NCBI GenBank assembly: GCA_964436345.1
Contig: CAYTCC010000005.1
Coordinates: forward strand, 1 to 32,609
Direction: 5' to 3'
DNA: 32,609 bases
Origin: GCA-002694895 sp964436345
Lineage (GTDB): Bacteria > Chloroflexota > Dehalococcoidia > Lucifugimonadales > GCA-002694895
How positions within the stretch are numbered: position 1 is the first letter of the stretch; the number at the start of each line of letters is the position of its first letter. Both the position numbers and the translations under genes were made by a program. Positions 24,293-31,822 of this stretch are shown piece by piece. A model generated the notes under the pieces. The model saw only the letters and a program-made list of their open reading frames with translations, was not told the DNA's origin and did not search any database.

Positions 24293-25483
24293 ATGTTTAA
24301 ATTGAATCACATAAAAAATGATTTCTATGGGGGAATTACTACAGCAGTAGTTGCTTTACCATTAGCATTGGCTTTCGGAGTAACTTCGGGAATTGGAGCT
24401 ATTGCTGGACTTTGGGGAGCTATAATTTTAGGATTTTTTGCAGCTCTATTTGGAGGTACAAAAAATCAGATTTCGGGGCCGACGAGCCCTATGACTATTG
24501 TAATGTCAGGGATAGTTTTAACATATCATAATGAATTGGATTTGATTTTCACCATTGTTGTCCTAACAGGTTTAATTCAAATTTTGTTTGGTATCTTAAG
24601 GGTTGGGAAGCATATTCACTTTGTTCCATCACCTGTGATTTCAGGATTTGTAACTGGTATAGGTTGTATTATAATAATTATTCAATTTGGGCCAATGATT
24701 GGCCATCAACTTCATGGTAAAATTTTCGATATTTTACAAAACCTTATGATCATTAATGATATCAATAATGATTCCCTAATAATTGGAATGATTGGATTAT
24801 TTATATTGTTAATTTACCCAAAAAGATTTAATAAAATTATTCCATCACCATTGATTTGTTTATTGATTGGAGTTTTACTTTCATATTACATATTTACTAA
24901 TGCTATAACTTTAAGAGAAATACCTGTGGGTTTCCCAGAATTGATTTCATTTAAAATGACATTATCTAAGGCTCCGTTTATGTTTTTCTCAGCTTTTGTT
25001 TTAGCTTTATTAGGTTCTATAGATTCGTTGATAACTTCTTTGGTAGCTGATAGAGCTACAAATACTAAGCATAATTCTAATAAAGAATTAATTGGACAAG
25101 GAATAGGAAATACAATTTCTGGTTTATTTGGAGCTCTTCCCGGAGCTGGCGCAACAATGCGTACTATAGTAAATATAAAATCAGGCGGAAAGACGAATCT
25201 GTCAGGAATGATTCATGCTTTATTATTATTGGCAGTGGTATTAGGTCTAGCTCCATTATTTGAAATAATTCCTAATTCTATATTAGCAGGAATATTAATA
25301 AAAATAGGGTGGGACATAATTGATTGGGATTATATAAAAAATTTTAAGCATGAAAGAGTTACAGATTACTGCTTGATGTTATTTGTATTATTCCTCACTG
25401 TTTTCATAGATCTGATAATTGCAGTATTTTTCGGTATTGTATTATATTGGATAGTAAATCTAATTAATAGAAAATTTAAATGA
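24293..25483 (+). CDS. SulP-family anion transporter without STAS domain
   Basis: A 396-residue membrane protein of the SLC26/SulP family with about eleven to twelve helices. The N-terminal AVVALPLALAFG and GLWGAIILGFFAALFGGTKNQISGPTSPMTI segments are the family signature. The protein ends right after the last helix (VLYWIVNLINRKFK), so the cytoplasmic STAS domain that most family members have is missing. Candidate substrates are sulfate, bicarbonate or other anions. I prefer the ATG at 24293 over a TTG at 24278. The TGA stop overlaps the ATG of the thiolase gene by 4 bases, a tight operon. It is divergent from the Fur-family gene. Confidence 0.9.
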   Translation: MFKLNHIKNDFYGGITTAVVALPLALAFGVTSGIGAIAGLWGAIILGFFAALFGGTKNQISGPTSPMTIVMSGIVLTYHNELDLIFTIVVLTGLIQILFGILRVGKHIHFVPSPVISGFVTGIGCIIIIIQFGPMIGHQLHGKIFDILQNLMIINDINNDSLIIGMIGLFILLIYPKRFNKIIPSPLICLLIGVLLSYYIFTNAITLREIPVGFPELISFKMTLSKAPFMFFSAFVLALLGSIDSLITSLVADRATNTKHNSNKELIGQGIGNTISGLFGALPGAGATMRTIVNIKSGGKTNLSGMIHALLLLAVVLGLAPLFEIIPNSILAGILIKIGWDIIDWDYIKNFKHERVTDYCLMLFVLFLTVFIDLIIAVFFGIVLYWIVNLINRKFK

Positions 25484-26658
25484 ATAATGAAATTGTTATA
25501 GTAGCAGCAAAAAGAACTCCAATAGGTTCTTTTCAAGGAGTATTTAATAATACAACAGCTATTGAATTATCTACTGTGGTAACCAAATCAGTTATAGAGC
25601 AAATATCTATGGATCCAAATGAAATTGATGAAGCTATAATAGGTTGTGTTTTAACTGCAGGATTAGGTCAGGCACCGGCAAGACAAGTTTCAATAGCTTC
25701 GGGATTATCTTTAGATACAGGAGCTATAACCGTGAATAAAGTATGTAGCTCTGGTTTGCAAAGTATTTTAATAGGTAACGATATGATAAAGGCAGGTACA
25801 GCTAATATAGTTTTGGCTGGAGGTATGGAATCTATGACTATGTCTCCCTACTTGATGCCAAATGCCAGGCAGGGATATAGAATGGGGTCTGGTGAAGTTA
25901 TTGATCATATGTTTTATGATGGCTTACAAAACCCTTATGATCAGAATTTAATGGGATATTTTGCTGAACAAACATCAAAAAAATATGGGTTTACTAGGGA
26001 AGATCAGGATTTATTTTCCATTGAATCAGTGAATAGATCTTTAAGAGCGCAAAGATCAGGATTATTTGATGATGAAATTGAACCTGTTGTCGTAAAAACA
26101 AGAAGAAATACTACTACAATTTCCAAAGATGAAGAACCCGAGAAATGTGATATTGACAAAATTCCATCAATGAGACCAGCGTTTGATAAAAATGGTACTG
26201 TAACTGCGGCAAGTTCATCTTCGATTTCTGACGGGGCTGCATCACTGATTATAATGTCTGGCAATGAGGCTGAAAGCCGAGGATTAAAACCGTTGGCAAT
26301 TATATGTGGGCATAAAAGACATTCACAAGAACCTGAATGGTTTACTACAGCAAATATAGGAGCTATTGATAAATTACAGAAAGAATTAAACTGGAATAAG
26401 GATTTAGTCGATTTATATGAAATTAACGAAGCATTTGCGTGTGTAACTATGGCTGCAATGACAGATTTGGAAATAGATCATAAAAAATTAAATATTCATG
26501 GTGGAGCTTGCGCTTTGGGACATCCAATTGGAGCTAGTGCGGCAAGGATTTTGATAACACTTATTTATGCTCTCAGAAATAATAAGGGAAAACGTGGGAT
26601 AGCGTCAGCTTGCAATGGTGGCGGTGAGGCAGTTGCAATTGCCATTGAAATTCCATGA
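25480..26658 (+). CDS. Acetyl-CoA acetyltransferase (thiolase)
   Basis: A 392-residue thiolase of the acetoacetyl-CoA type, which condenses or cleaves acetyl-CoA units. The nucleophilic cysteine lies in VNKVCSSGLQSI (about C88), the catalytic histidine in GGACALGHPIGASAAR, and the second cysteine in SACNGGGEAVAIAIE close to the C-terminus. NEAFAC is also present. It is translationally coupled to the SulP gene through an ATGA overlap at 25480-25483, although no metabolic link to anion transport is obvious. No other beta-oxidation or ketone-body gene is next to it. Confidence 0.95.
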   Translation: MNNEIVIVAAKRTPIGSFQGVFNNTTAIELSTVVTKSVIEQISMDPNEIDEAIIGCVLTAGLGQAPARQVSIASGLSLDTGAITVNKVCSSGLQSILIGNDMIKAGTANIVLAGGMESMTMSPYLMPNARQGYRMGSGEVIDHMFYDGLQNPYDQNLMGYFAEQTSKKYGFTREDQDLFSIESVNRSLRAQRSGLFDDEIEPVVVKTRRNTTTISKDEEPEKCDIDKIPSMRPAFDKNGTVTAASSSSISDGAASLIIMSGNEAESRGLKPLAIICGHKRHSQEPEWFTTANIGAIDKLQKELNWNKDLVDLYEINEAFACVTMAAMTDLEIDHKKLNIHGGACALGHPIGASAARILITLIYALRNNKGKRGIASACNGGGEAVAIAIEIP

Positions 26659-26806
26659 AAAATAAATTTTAAGAATCAAACAGAAATTATGGTGATTAAA
26701 AAACACACTATGGCTTACTATTTCACCTGAAGGTATTTCTACAAATAATTTTGGCTATAAAATAGCACCTAAAAATTAAATTTAATTATTATTACAGAGG
26801 ATTATA

Positions 26807-27201
26807 ATGCCATATATCGTAAATCACATTCATTTAAAATCAGAAGATCCAAAATTAACTGCTGATTGGTTTGTAAAAGCTTTTAATGTTGAAATAATAT
26901 CAGATAGAGTAAGAACTTTTGGAGATCGATTCATAGAAACTAAAGCTGAAGGTGGTATGAGGATTTTATATCAGGACCCAGAGATGGAGAAGAGTTGAAT
27001 CCTGCTGCTGATGATGCTCATTGTGGATTAGAACATTTTGGCTTTGATACTGATGATATAGATGCTGATATCAAAAGACTTGTTAATATGGGAGCTGTGC
27101 ATAAAGAAGGCCCGATTACTGTATCTAGCGATATGAAAATAGGTTACATAGCTGCACCAGGAGGTATAAGAATAGAATTAATTGAACCTCATTTAATGTG
27201 A
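26807..27201 (+). pseudogene. VOC (glyoxalase/dioxygenase-like) protein interrupted by a frameshift
   Basis: The two halves of one VOC-fold protein lie in different frames. Frame 1 (26807-26998) gives residues 1-57, starting MPYIVNHIHL with a Shine-Dalgarno GAGG eight bases before the ATG. Frame 2 continues from about 26977, reading P-R-D-G-E-E-L-N-P and then HCGLEHFGF to the TGA at 27201. Reading CCC at 26977-26979 in the second frame joins them into about 131 residues, the normal length. One base missing from a run of C would explain it. A true frameshift, a sequencing error and programmed slippage are all possible; I favour the first two. Confidence 0.7.
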
Positions 27202-27238
27202 TACTTTTAAATTATTGCTAAATATTTTTTTAGTATCA
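27199..27238. repeat. Inverted repeat spanning two converging stop codons
   Basis: TGATACT (27199-27205) and AGTATCA (27232-27238) are perfect inverted copies. The first contains the VOC stop, the second the stop of the minus-strand 49-aa frame. A T7 run lies inside the loop, so it may end transcription weakly in both directions. Confidence 0.4.
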
Positions 27239-27385
27239 TCTTGTTGTACCTAAAGCTATATTAGATAAAATTAATAGTAAAAAACCACCAATCAATACAC
27301 CCAGGAAAATTACAATAACAATTTTCAAGAATCTTCTGAATTCATATAACATCATTTTGATTAATTGATTTAATTTTTTTTGCAT
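27236..27385 (-). CDS. Small single-span membrane protein (49 aa)
   Basis: A 49-residue frame on the minus strand, ATG (27383-27385) to TGA. It begins with a basic amphipathic part (QKKLNQLIKMMLYEFRR) and continues with one strongly hydrophobic span (about 21-45). Basic residues before the span predict an inside N-terminus. I recognise no family. Its design resembles the 48-aa protein at 16753-16899, although the sequences do not match by eye. The frame sits in an otherwise gene-poor stretch and has no strong ribosome binding site. Confidence 0.5.
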   Translation of the reverse strand: MQKKLNQLIKMMLYEFRRFLKIVIVIFLGVLIGGFLLLILSNIALGTTR

Positions 27386-27492
27386 ATTAAGCAGTTTTTG
27401 TTTGACACATTTATTATATGCTTTGGACTACTTAGGGTACAAAATAATAATGAATTAAATATTGTTTTTTATTATTCTGATATAATACTCAA

Positions 27493-27735
27493 TCTGTAAG
27501 TATGTAATTTTCTATGGTCAGAAATATATCTTATAGTTTTTTGATAGCTCATTAACTTTTAAGGTAATCACAATACATACTTGCAGACTAACAAACATTG
27601 TAATGTTATTACTGATATAGTGTATTTGTACAAGGCGGAGCTAGGAGTTGATTGTTGCAAATGCTGATAGGTGTCATTAATTAATTAGTGATGCTCACGT
27701 AATCGTAAATGCCTATCTAATTTCTAGCTCTTTTT
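27493..27735 (+). ncRNA. Possible structured RNA (unknown class)
   Basis: An extended -10 (TGaTATAAT, 27478-27486) would start transcription just before CTGTAAGTATGTAAT (27494-27508), which pairs with its near-perfect inverse at 27572-27586 (13 canonical pairs plus one G-T out of 15). A second hairpin follows: GAGCTAGGAGTT near 27637 pairs with AATTTCTAGCTC ending near 27727 (12 pairs, two G-T), with inner GATAGG/CCTATC, and is followed by TTTTTATTATTT. This resembles an RNA gene ending in a terminator, but I do not recognise the family and did not compute a fold. Confidence 0.3.
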
Positions 27736-27852
27736 ATTATTTCTCGCATCATCTTTAACACATCGATACAAGCTAAGCTCGTGCTAAAATTTAAGTATAA
27801 CTCTCCTGAGATATTAGATATAAATAAATAATAAACCCAAAAGCCAATCGGT

Positions 27853-27881
27853 TTGAGCTAAGGGATATGCTAGAATATTCT
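27853..27881 (+). promoter_or_regulatory. Sigma-70-like promoter candidate before tRNA-Trp
   Basis: TTGAGC (27853-27858) and TATTCT (27876-27881) are separated by 17 bases, matching the -35/-10 consensus in four or five of six positions each. It lies about 100 bases before the tRNA, the only gene it could serve on this strand. Confidence 0.4.
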
Positions 27882-27982
27882 TTCTAATTGTAAATATATG
27901 GCTTTATCAGTAGCTAATGTGCCATTTAGTGTGCCCTTTAAGTGCATTGATGGATTGGATAATTAGTATTACTGAATGAGAT

Positions 27983-28058
27983 AGGAGCGTAGCTCAGTTG
28001 GTAGAGCATTGGTCTCCAAAACCAAGGGTCAGGGGTTCGAGCCCTCTCGCTCCTGCCA
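27983..28058 (+). tRNA. trnW: tRNA-Trp (anticodon CCA)
   Basis: A complete 76-base cloverleaf. The acceptor stem is AGGAGCG (27983-27989) with CGCTCCT (28048-28054), discriminator G and an encoded CCA end (28056-28058). The D arm has GCTC/GAGC with GTTGGTA in the loop, the anticodon stem TTGGT/ACCAA encloses the loop CTCCAAA with anticodon CCA, and the T arm is AGGGG-TTCGAGC-CCTCT. TGG is thus read by a normal Trp tRNA, in line with TGA being a stop. The 3' half overlaps the end of maf on the other strand by 30 bases. Confidence 0.97.
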
Positions 28059-28691
28059 TATATTTATAATCTTACACAACTCACTATTTTTGACTTTTTT
28101 ACTTAATTTAATAATTTTAAATTCAAGTAATAATTCGATTAAATTGCAAATAGGTAACCCTATTACATTCAGTCTACATCCGTTAATTTTTTGAACAGGA
28201 GAGTTTGTTTCATCTTGTACAGCGTAAGCTCCTGCTTTGTCTTTAATATCAAAATTGTTTATGTAATATTTAATATTTTTTTGATTCCAATTTTTAAAAT
28301 GTACTTTTGTAATTTTGGTGTTGTATTTAATATCACCTGTTTTTGTATTGAGAATAGAAATTGTAGTTATAACTTCATGCAAATTATTTGAAAATTTACA
28401 TAACATTTCAAAAGCATTTTTCGCATTTATTGGTTTCCCAAAAATTTGGTTTTGAAAAGCAATTATTGTATCTGCAGCAATTATAAACTCTTTATTATCA
28501 GTCTTTATTTTTTTTAACTTATCATTGCTAGTTTTTATTGAGTACGATTTTGGAAGTTCATTCTTTTTTGGCTTAAGCTCTGCTTTATTGTTAGTTATTA
28601 TATCAAAATTTATACCCAGTAATTTTAATAGTTCAATTCTTCTAGGTGATTTTGAAGCGAGGCCTATAGTTGCATTTTGTATAAAATACAT
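28029..28691 (-). CDS. maf: Maf-family nucleotide pyrophosphatase
   Basis: A 220-residue Maf/YceF/YhdE-like nucleoside triphosphate pyrophosphatase that hydrolyses non-canonical or modified NTPs such as dTTP, UTP or m5-nucleotides. Visible are the N-terminal LASKSPRRIELL motif (S14, R17-R18 area), AADTIIAF (about 71-78), GKPINAKNAFEML, and the DKAGAYAVQ block near 151-159. The family core ends around GLPICNLIELL; about 30 extra residues follow because no stop occurs until the TGA at 28029-28031, inside the tRNA-Trp gene. ATG at 28691 is 10 bases after the secernin stop, so the two form an operon. Confidence 0.9.
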   Translation of the reverse strand: MYFIQNATIGLASKSPRRIELLKLLGINFDIITNNKAELKPKKNELPKSYSIKTSNDKLKKIKTDNKEFIIAADTIIAFQNQIFGKPINAKNAFEMLCKFSNNLHEVITTISILNTKTGDIKYNTKITKVHFKNWNQKNIKYYINNFDIKDKAGAYAVQDETNSPVQKINGCRLNVIGLPICNLIELLLEFKIIKLSKKVKNSELCKIINIWQEREGSNP

Positions 28692-28701
28692 ATGTATAAT
28701 T

Positions 28702-30027
28702 TCAGGATATTTGGGATTTTGATTTTACTAGTTCGTTTAAAGTATTTAGTACAGTATTTGTATTTTTAAGCATATATTGCGTTAATTCTTCTTTCATTTG
28801 CTTTAATTTATTTTCTTGCTTTAATTTATTTGCATCTCGGGCAATTAATTTTGCAGATTTATAAAATTCATTTTGAATTGGTTCCCAAATTTTTCTAATT
28901 TCAGAAGCTTTTTTGTTATCTAGTATACCTTCTGTTCTACATAACTCTTCAATAGATCTAAATGACCACCAAGGACTTTCATGGTCATGATTTTTATTTC
29001 CAATAGACAAGACTTTAGGGATTTCTCCTTCTATGAACATAGGTATGAAAATTCCTAGACAAGGAGAATACATTGAAGTCCAATGAATATCTAATTGACT
29101 ATTATCTGAATGTAATTCTGAAACTAACGAAGCTGCAGTGTTCCCGTCAGATTGAGGATCAGGATAATGAGTACATATTGTTCTTGTATCTAGGAAACTT
29201 TGTGATATATTATCTTTTTGGCCATCACCATGATCTTTTAGGATGAATATAATTTCTCTTAAATTTATGTTATTTTTTAAATTTTGAAGATATGTACACG
29301 ATCTTAATCTTCTGAACTCACCTCTTCCATCATACCTTGAATCATAATCACAAAATGTTTTTGCAAAATTTAATTTTGGTGAGTCTATATGCAAGTTTAA
29401 TGATTTTGCAGTATTGATAGCGGTATCTGATATATTATCCCAGTTTGATTCAATCGAATGTATATTACTGATCCCCTCAGTATCCTTTACTTTTTTTACT
29501 ACCCATTCATGGCCTGCAGTTTCAATAATATATGCTTCTTTAGGGTCAGCTATTAAATAGCCATTATCATATGTTCTTATATTTTGATTATTTTCAAATA
29601 CACCTTGACCAAATGTAGAAATCAAATCAGTTATAATTTTGACAGCTTCTTTTGCACTTTTAGATCTTTCTAAGCCTAATCTAACAATCTCCATTCCAAT
29701 TAATTTTGGAGAAGAGGATGATGGGATATGAGTTCCTAAACCTTCATTACCTATTACAACCTGATATTCATTAAATCCATGTTCATAACCCCAGCACCAA
29801 AAAGGTTTTGATCCTACATGAGCATACGATATTTCTGTTGATGGAATTTTTATAAATTGGCATTCAGTATATTTACTTCCATTTTTTGTTCTTGGTTTTT
29901 GTACTAAGGGTTGGCATTCTAGCTTAGGGCGATCAGAATTTTTCCCGAATATAGTTGTGTTATTAGAAGTTGAATTAGGTAATGCTACAACAGTATCACA
30001 TGAAATGAGTGGTTCTTTAATTTTCAT
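28702..30027 (-). CDS. Secernin / C69-family peptidase
   Basis: A 441-residue member of the N-terminal nucleophile (Ntn) hydrolase family C69 (dipeptidase A and secernin). The N-terminus ISCDTVVALP places the conserved cysteine at residue 10, the expected nucleophile after removal of a short propeptide, and GKNSDRP follows at about 28-34 as in secernins. Other matches are the GNEGLGTH block (about 92-99), GQGVF, and the conserved SPCLGIFIPMF segment in the C-terminal half. The substrate is unknown; family members are dipeptidases. It starts with ATG at 30027, divergent from nadC, and is followed 10 bases later by maf. Confidence 0.85.
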   Translation of the reverse strand: MKIKEPLISCDTVVALPNSTSNNTTIFGKNSDRPKLECQPLVQKPRTKNGSKYTECQFIKIPSTEISYAHVGSKPFWCWGYEHGFNEYQVVIGNEGLGTHIPSSSSPKLIGMEIVRLGLERSKSAKEAVKIITDLISTFGQGVFENNQNIRTYDNGYLIADPKEAYIIETAGHEWVVKKVKDTEGISNIHSIESNWDNISDTAINTAKSLNLHIDSPKLNFAKTFCDYDSRYDGRGEFRRLRSCTYLQNLKNNINLREIIFILKDHGDGQKDNISQSFLDTRTICTHYPDPQSDGNTAASLVSELHSDNSQLDIHWTSMYSPCLGIFIPMFIEGEIPKVLSIGNKNHDHESPWWSFRSIEELCRTEGILDNKKASEIRKIWEPIQNEFYKSAKLIARDANKLKQENKLKQMKEELTQYMLKNTNTVLNTLNELVKSKSQIS

Positions 30028-30156
30028 TATTATGTAATTATGAATTATTTACTAAATTAAAATTAATTATGCCCATTTAATATTAATTAATCTAGGGCAA
30101 AAATTGATAACTTGTTTATAATGCTTTTAAATAAATTTTGTTGATAAAAAATATAT

Positions 30157-31008
30157 ATGAATAAACCCTTATATGAACAAATTAATATTATAGGTAAAAA
30201 TTATATTTTATCTAAATTAGATCAATTCCTTTCAGAAGACTCTCCAAATGGAGATCCCACAACACAATTAACAGTTGATAATAACAAAAATACTTCAGCT
30301 TTATTTGTTTGTGAAGATGAATGTATATTTGCTGGTGAACAAATTTTAAATGCATTGGATGATGATTTTAAAATTAGTATTTTCGCAAAGGATGGGACTG
30401 AATTAAAAAAGGGCCAAAAAATAGCACAAATTGATGGAAATGCAAGGCAATTGTTGAAATTGGAAAGAATACTTCTAAATTTGTTACAAAGACTATCGGG
30501 CATTGCCACTTTAACAAAAAAATATGTAAACATAACTGAATATAGCGGTATTAAAATATTAGATACTCGTAAAACAACACCAGGTTTAAGACTTTTTGAA
30601 AAATATGCTGTTAAAGTTGGAGGAGGTTACAATCATAGATTAGATTTATCTTCAGGATTGTTAATTAAAGATAATCATTGGATTGCTTCAAAAAATGATT
30701 TTTATAAAATTATAAGAGATTATGATTCGGAATTGCCTATTCAAGTAGAAGTAGATAATAAATCTCAGTTAACAGAATTGCTTAAATATAAAGTTGATGC
30801 AATTTTATTAGATAATATGGAACCAGAATATGCGAAAATATGTGTTGATATTATTCGCGCTAAAAGTAAAAACATATTTATTGAAATCTCCGGTGGAGTT
30901 ACTTTGAAAAATTTATCTGCATATATGATTAATGGTGTAGATGGTATTTCATCTGGTGCATTAATGCATCAGGCACAGAACCAAAAATTAAAATTGGAAT
31001 TTATGTAA
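30157..31008 (+). CDS. nadC: Nicotinate-nucleotide pyrophosphorylase (carboxylating)
   Basis: NadC (283 aa) makes nicotinate mononucleotide from quinolinate and PRPP in de novo NAD synthesis. The diagnostic motif is ILDTRKTTPGLR followed by KYAVKVGGGYNHR and LIKDNHW (about 132-171), carrying the quinolinate and phosphate-binding Arg, Lys and His. VEVDN and LLDNM in the barrel strands and the IEISGGV segment near 247-253 complete the fold. The length is typical. No nadA or nadB is in the window, so the pathway is only partly local. ATG at 30157, no clear Shine-Dalgarno. ModD is the closest alternative but fits less well. Confidence 0.94.
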   Translation: MNKPLYEQINIIGKNYILSKLDQFLSEDSPNGDPTTQLTVDNNKNTSALFVCEDECIFAGEQILNALDDDFKISIFAKDGTELKKGQKIAQIDGNARQLLKLERILLNLLQRLSGIATLTKKYVNITEYSGIKILDTRKTTPGLRLFEKYAVKVGGGYNHRLDLSSGLLIKDNHWIASKNDFYKIIRDYDSELPIQVEVDNKSQLTELLKYKVDAILLDNMEPEYAKICVDIIRAKSKNIFIEISGGVTLKNLSAYMINGVDGISSGALMHQAQNQKLKLEFM

Positions 31009-31020
31009 ATCTAGATTTAA

Positions 31021-31363
31021 TGAGGTGATTTGTAAGCCGAGTTCTGTAGTGATATACACTGACGATCATCTATCTAGGCTTATTGTTACCAATAAGCTCA
31101 AGCGATCTACCCAAAGTACTTGGATACGGGAGAATCCATTTCCTTTCTATATGATCTTTCACCAGGTGGGGTTTACCATGCCTTTATTGTTACCAATAAA
31201 GCGGTGAGCTCTTACCTCACCTTTTCACCCTTACTATGATTAATAGCGGTATATTTTCTGTGGCACTTTCCTTCAAGTCACCTTGACCAGTTGTTAACTG
31301 GCACCTTTCCCATTGGAGCTCGGACTTTCCTCTATTAAAAATAGCGATCGTCCAATCACCTCA
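31021..31363 (-). ncRNA. rnpB: RNase P RNA, bacterial type A
   Basis: On the minus strand this 343-base RNA begins and ends with complementary ends (TGAGGTGATT, P1, pairing across 31354-31363 and 31021-31030). Universally conserved blocks are present in order: GAGGAAAGTCCGAGCTCC after the 5' end, AAGGGTGAAAAGGTG with GGTAAGAGCTCACCGC, GGTAAACCCCACC, and the 3' segment ACAGAACTCGGCTTACA. Spacing fits the ancestral type A layout. An AT-rich TATAAT-like element precedes the 5' end. The RNA matures tRNA 5' ends with protein RnpA. An open frame at 31025-31207 on the plus strand is spurious. Confidence 0.95.
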
Positions 31364-31446
31364 TTATATATATTATTATAATATATTTTTGGAATAATAT
31401 AGATTTATAAGTATAATAATAGTATATATATTAATAATTGATAATT

Positions 31447-31815
31447 ATGATGAATAAACCCTCTGTCCAAAGAGACAATTCTGGAGCTTTAACAATAAAG
31501 ATTACATCTGATGCTGTTAATCATATTAGAAGCTTTGGAGAACTTGAAGGTAAAGATAAAACTAATTTAAGAGTTGCTGTGAAAGGTGGCGGATGTTCTG
31601 GATTGACTTATGTTTTGGAATTAGCTGAAAATCCTACCGATAATGAAAAAGTGATTAGTGAGAATGGTATGGAGCTTTATGTTGATAAAAAATCATATAT
31701 TTTCCTGGCTGGCACTACTTTGGAATACCAAGGTGGATTAAATGGTAAAGGCTTTGTTTTTCATAATCCAAATGCTAAAACAACCTGCGGTTGTGGTACT
31801 TCATTCTCGGTATAA
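31447..31815 (+). CDS. A-type iron-sulfur carrier protein (IscA/ErpA-like)
   Basis: A 122-residue HesB/IscA/ErpA-family scaffold that delivers Fe-S clusters to target proteins. The three cluster-binding cysteines are C50 in KGGGCSG and C114 and C116 in the C-terminal CGCG motif. The length and the GFVFHNPNA segment match ErpA. The ATG at 31447 or 31450 is the likely start; an upstream TTG at 31438 is less likely. It is followed seven bases later by a YgfZ-like gene, and YgfZ helps Fe-S enzyme maturation, which supports the role. The window also holds many Fe-S proteins (2945-7860) as possible clients. Confidence 0.93.
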   Translation: MMNKPSVQRDNSGALTIKITSDAVNHIRSFGELEGKDKTNLRVAVKGGGCSGLTYVLELAENPTDNEKVISENGMELYVDKKSYIFLAGTTLEYQGGLNGKGFVFHNPNAKTTCGCGTSFSV

Positions 31816-31822
31816 TTAACTA

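Larger units (their letters stand above)
27386..27982. other. Gene-poor stretch rich in inverted repeats, upstream of tRNA-Trp
   Basis: No credible protein gene is seen over about 600 bases on either strand; the longest minus-strand frame (about 46 codons, ending near 27718) lacks a start. The stretch holds several inverted repeats (27494-27586, 27594-27607, 27639-27730), an extended -10 box TGaTATAAT (27478-27486) and a promoter-like pair at 27853-27881. Base composition between about 27600 and 27860 is less AT-rich than the surroundings. It may contain an unrecognised RNA gene or the remnant of an inserted element next to the tRNA. Confidence 0.5.

Noticed and set aside
27493..27735. tmRNA, SRP RNA or tRNA-Sec
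   Set aside because: No T-arm GGTTCGA, no CCA-type end, and no SRP GGAAG/tetraloop domain was seen.
27700..27870. Minus-strand frame of about 46 codons ending near 27718
   Set aside because: It has no start codon with a ribosome binding site and lies in the inverted-repeat region; it may be a remnant but I cannot support it as a gene.
31025..31207. 60-aa open frame on the plus strand
   Set aside because: It lies inside the conserved RNase P RNA on the other strand.
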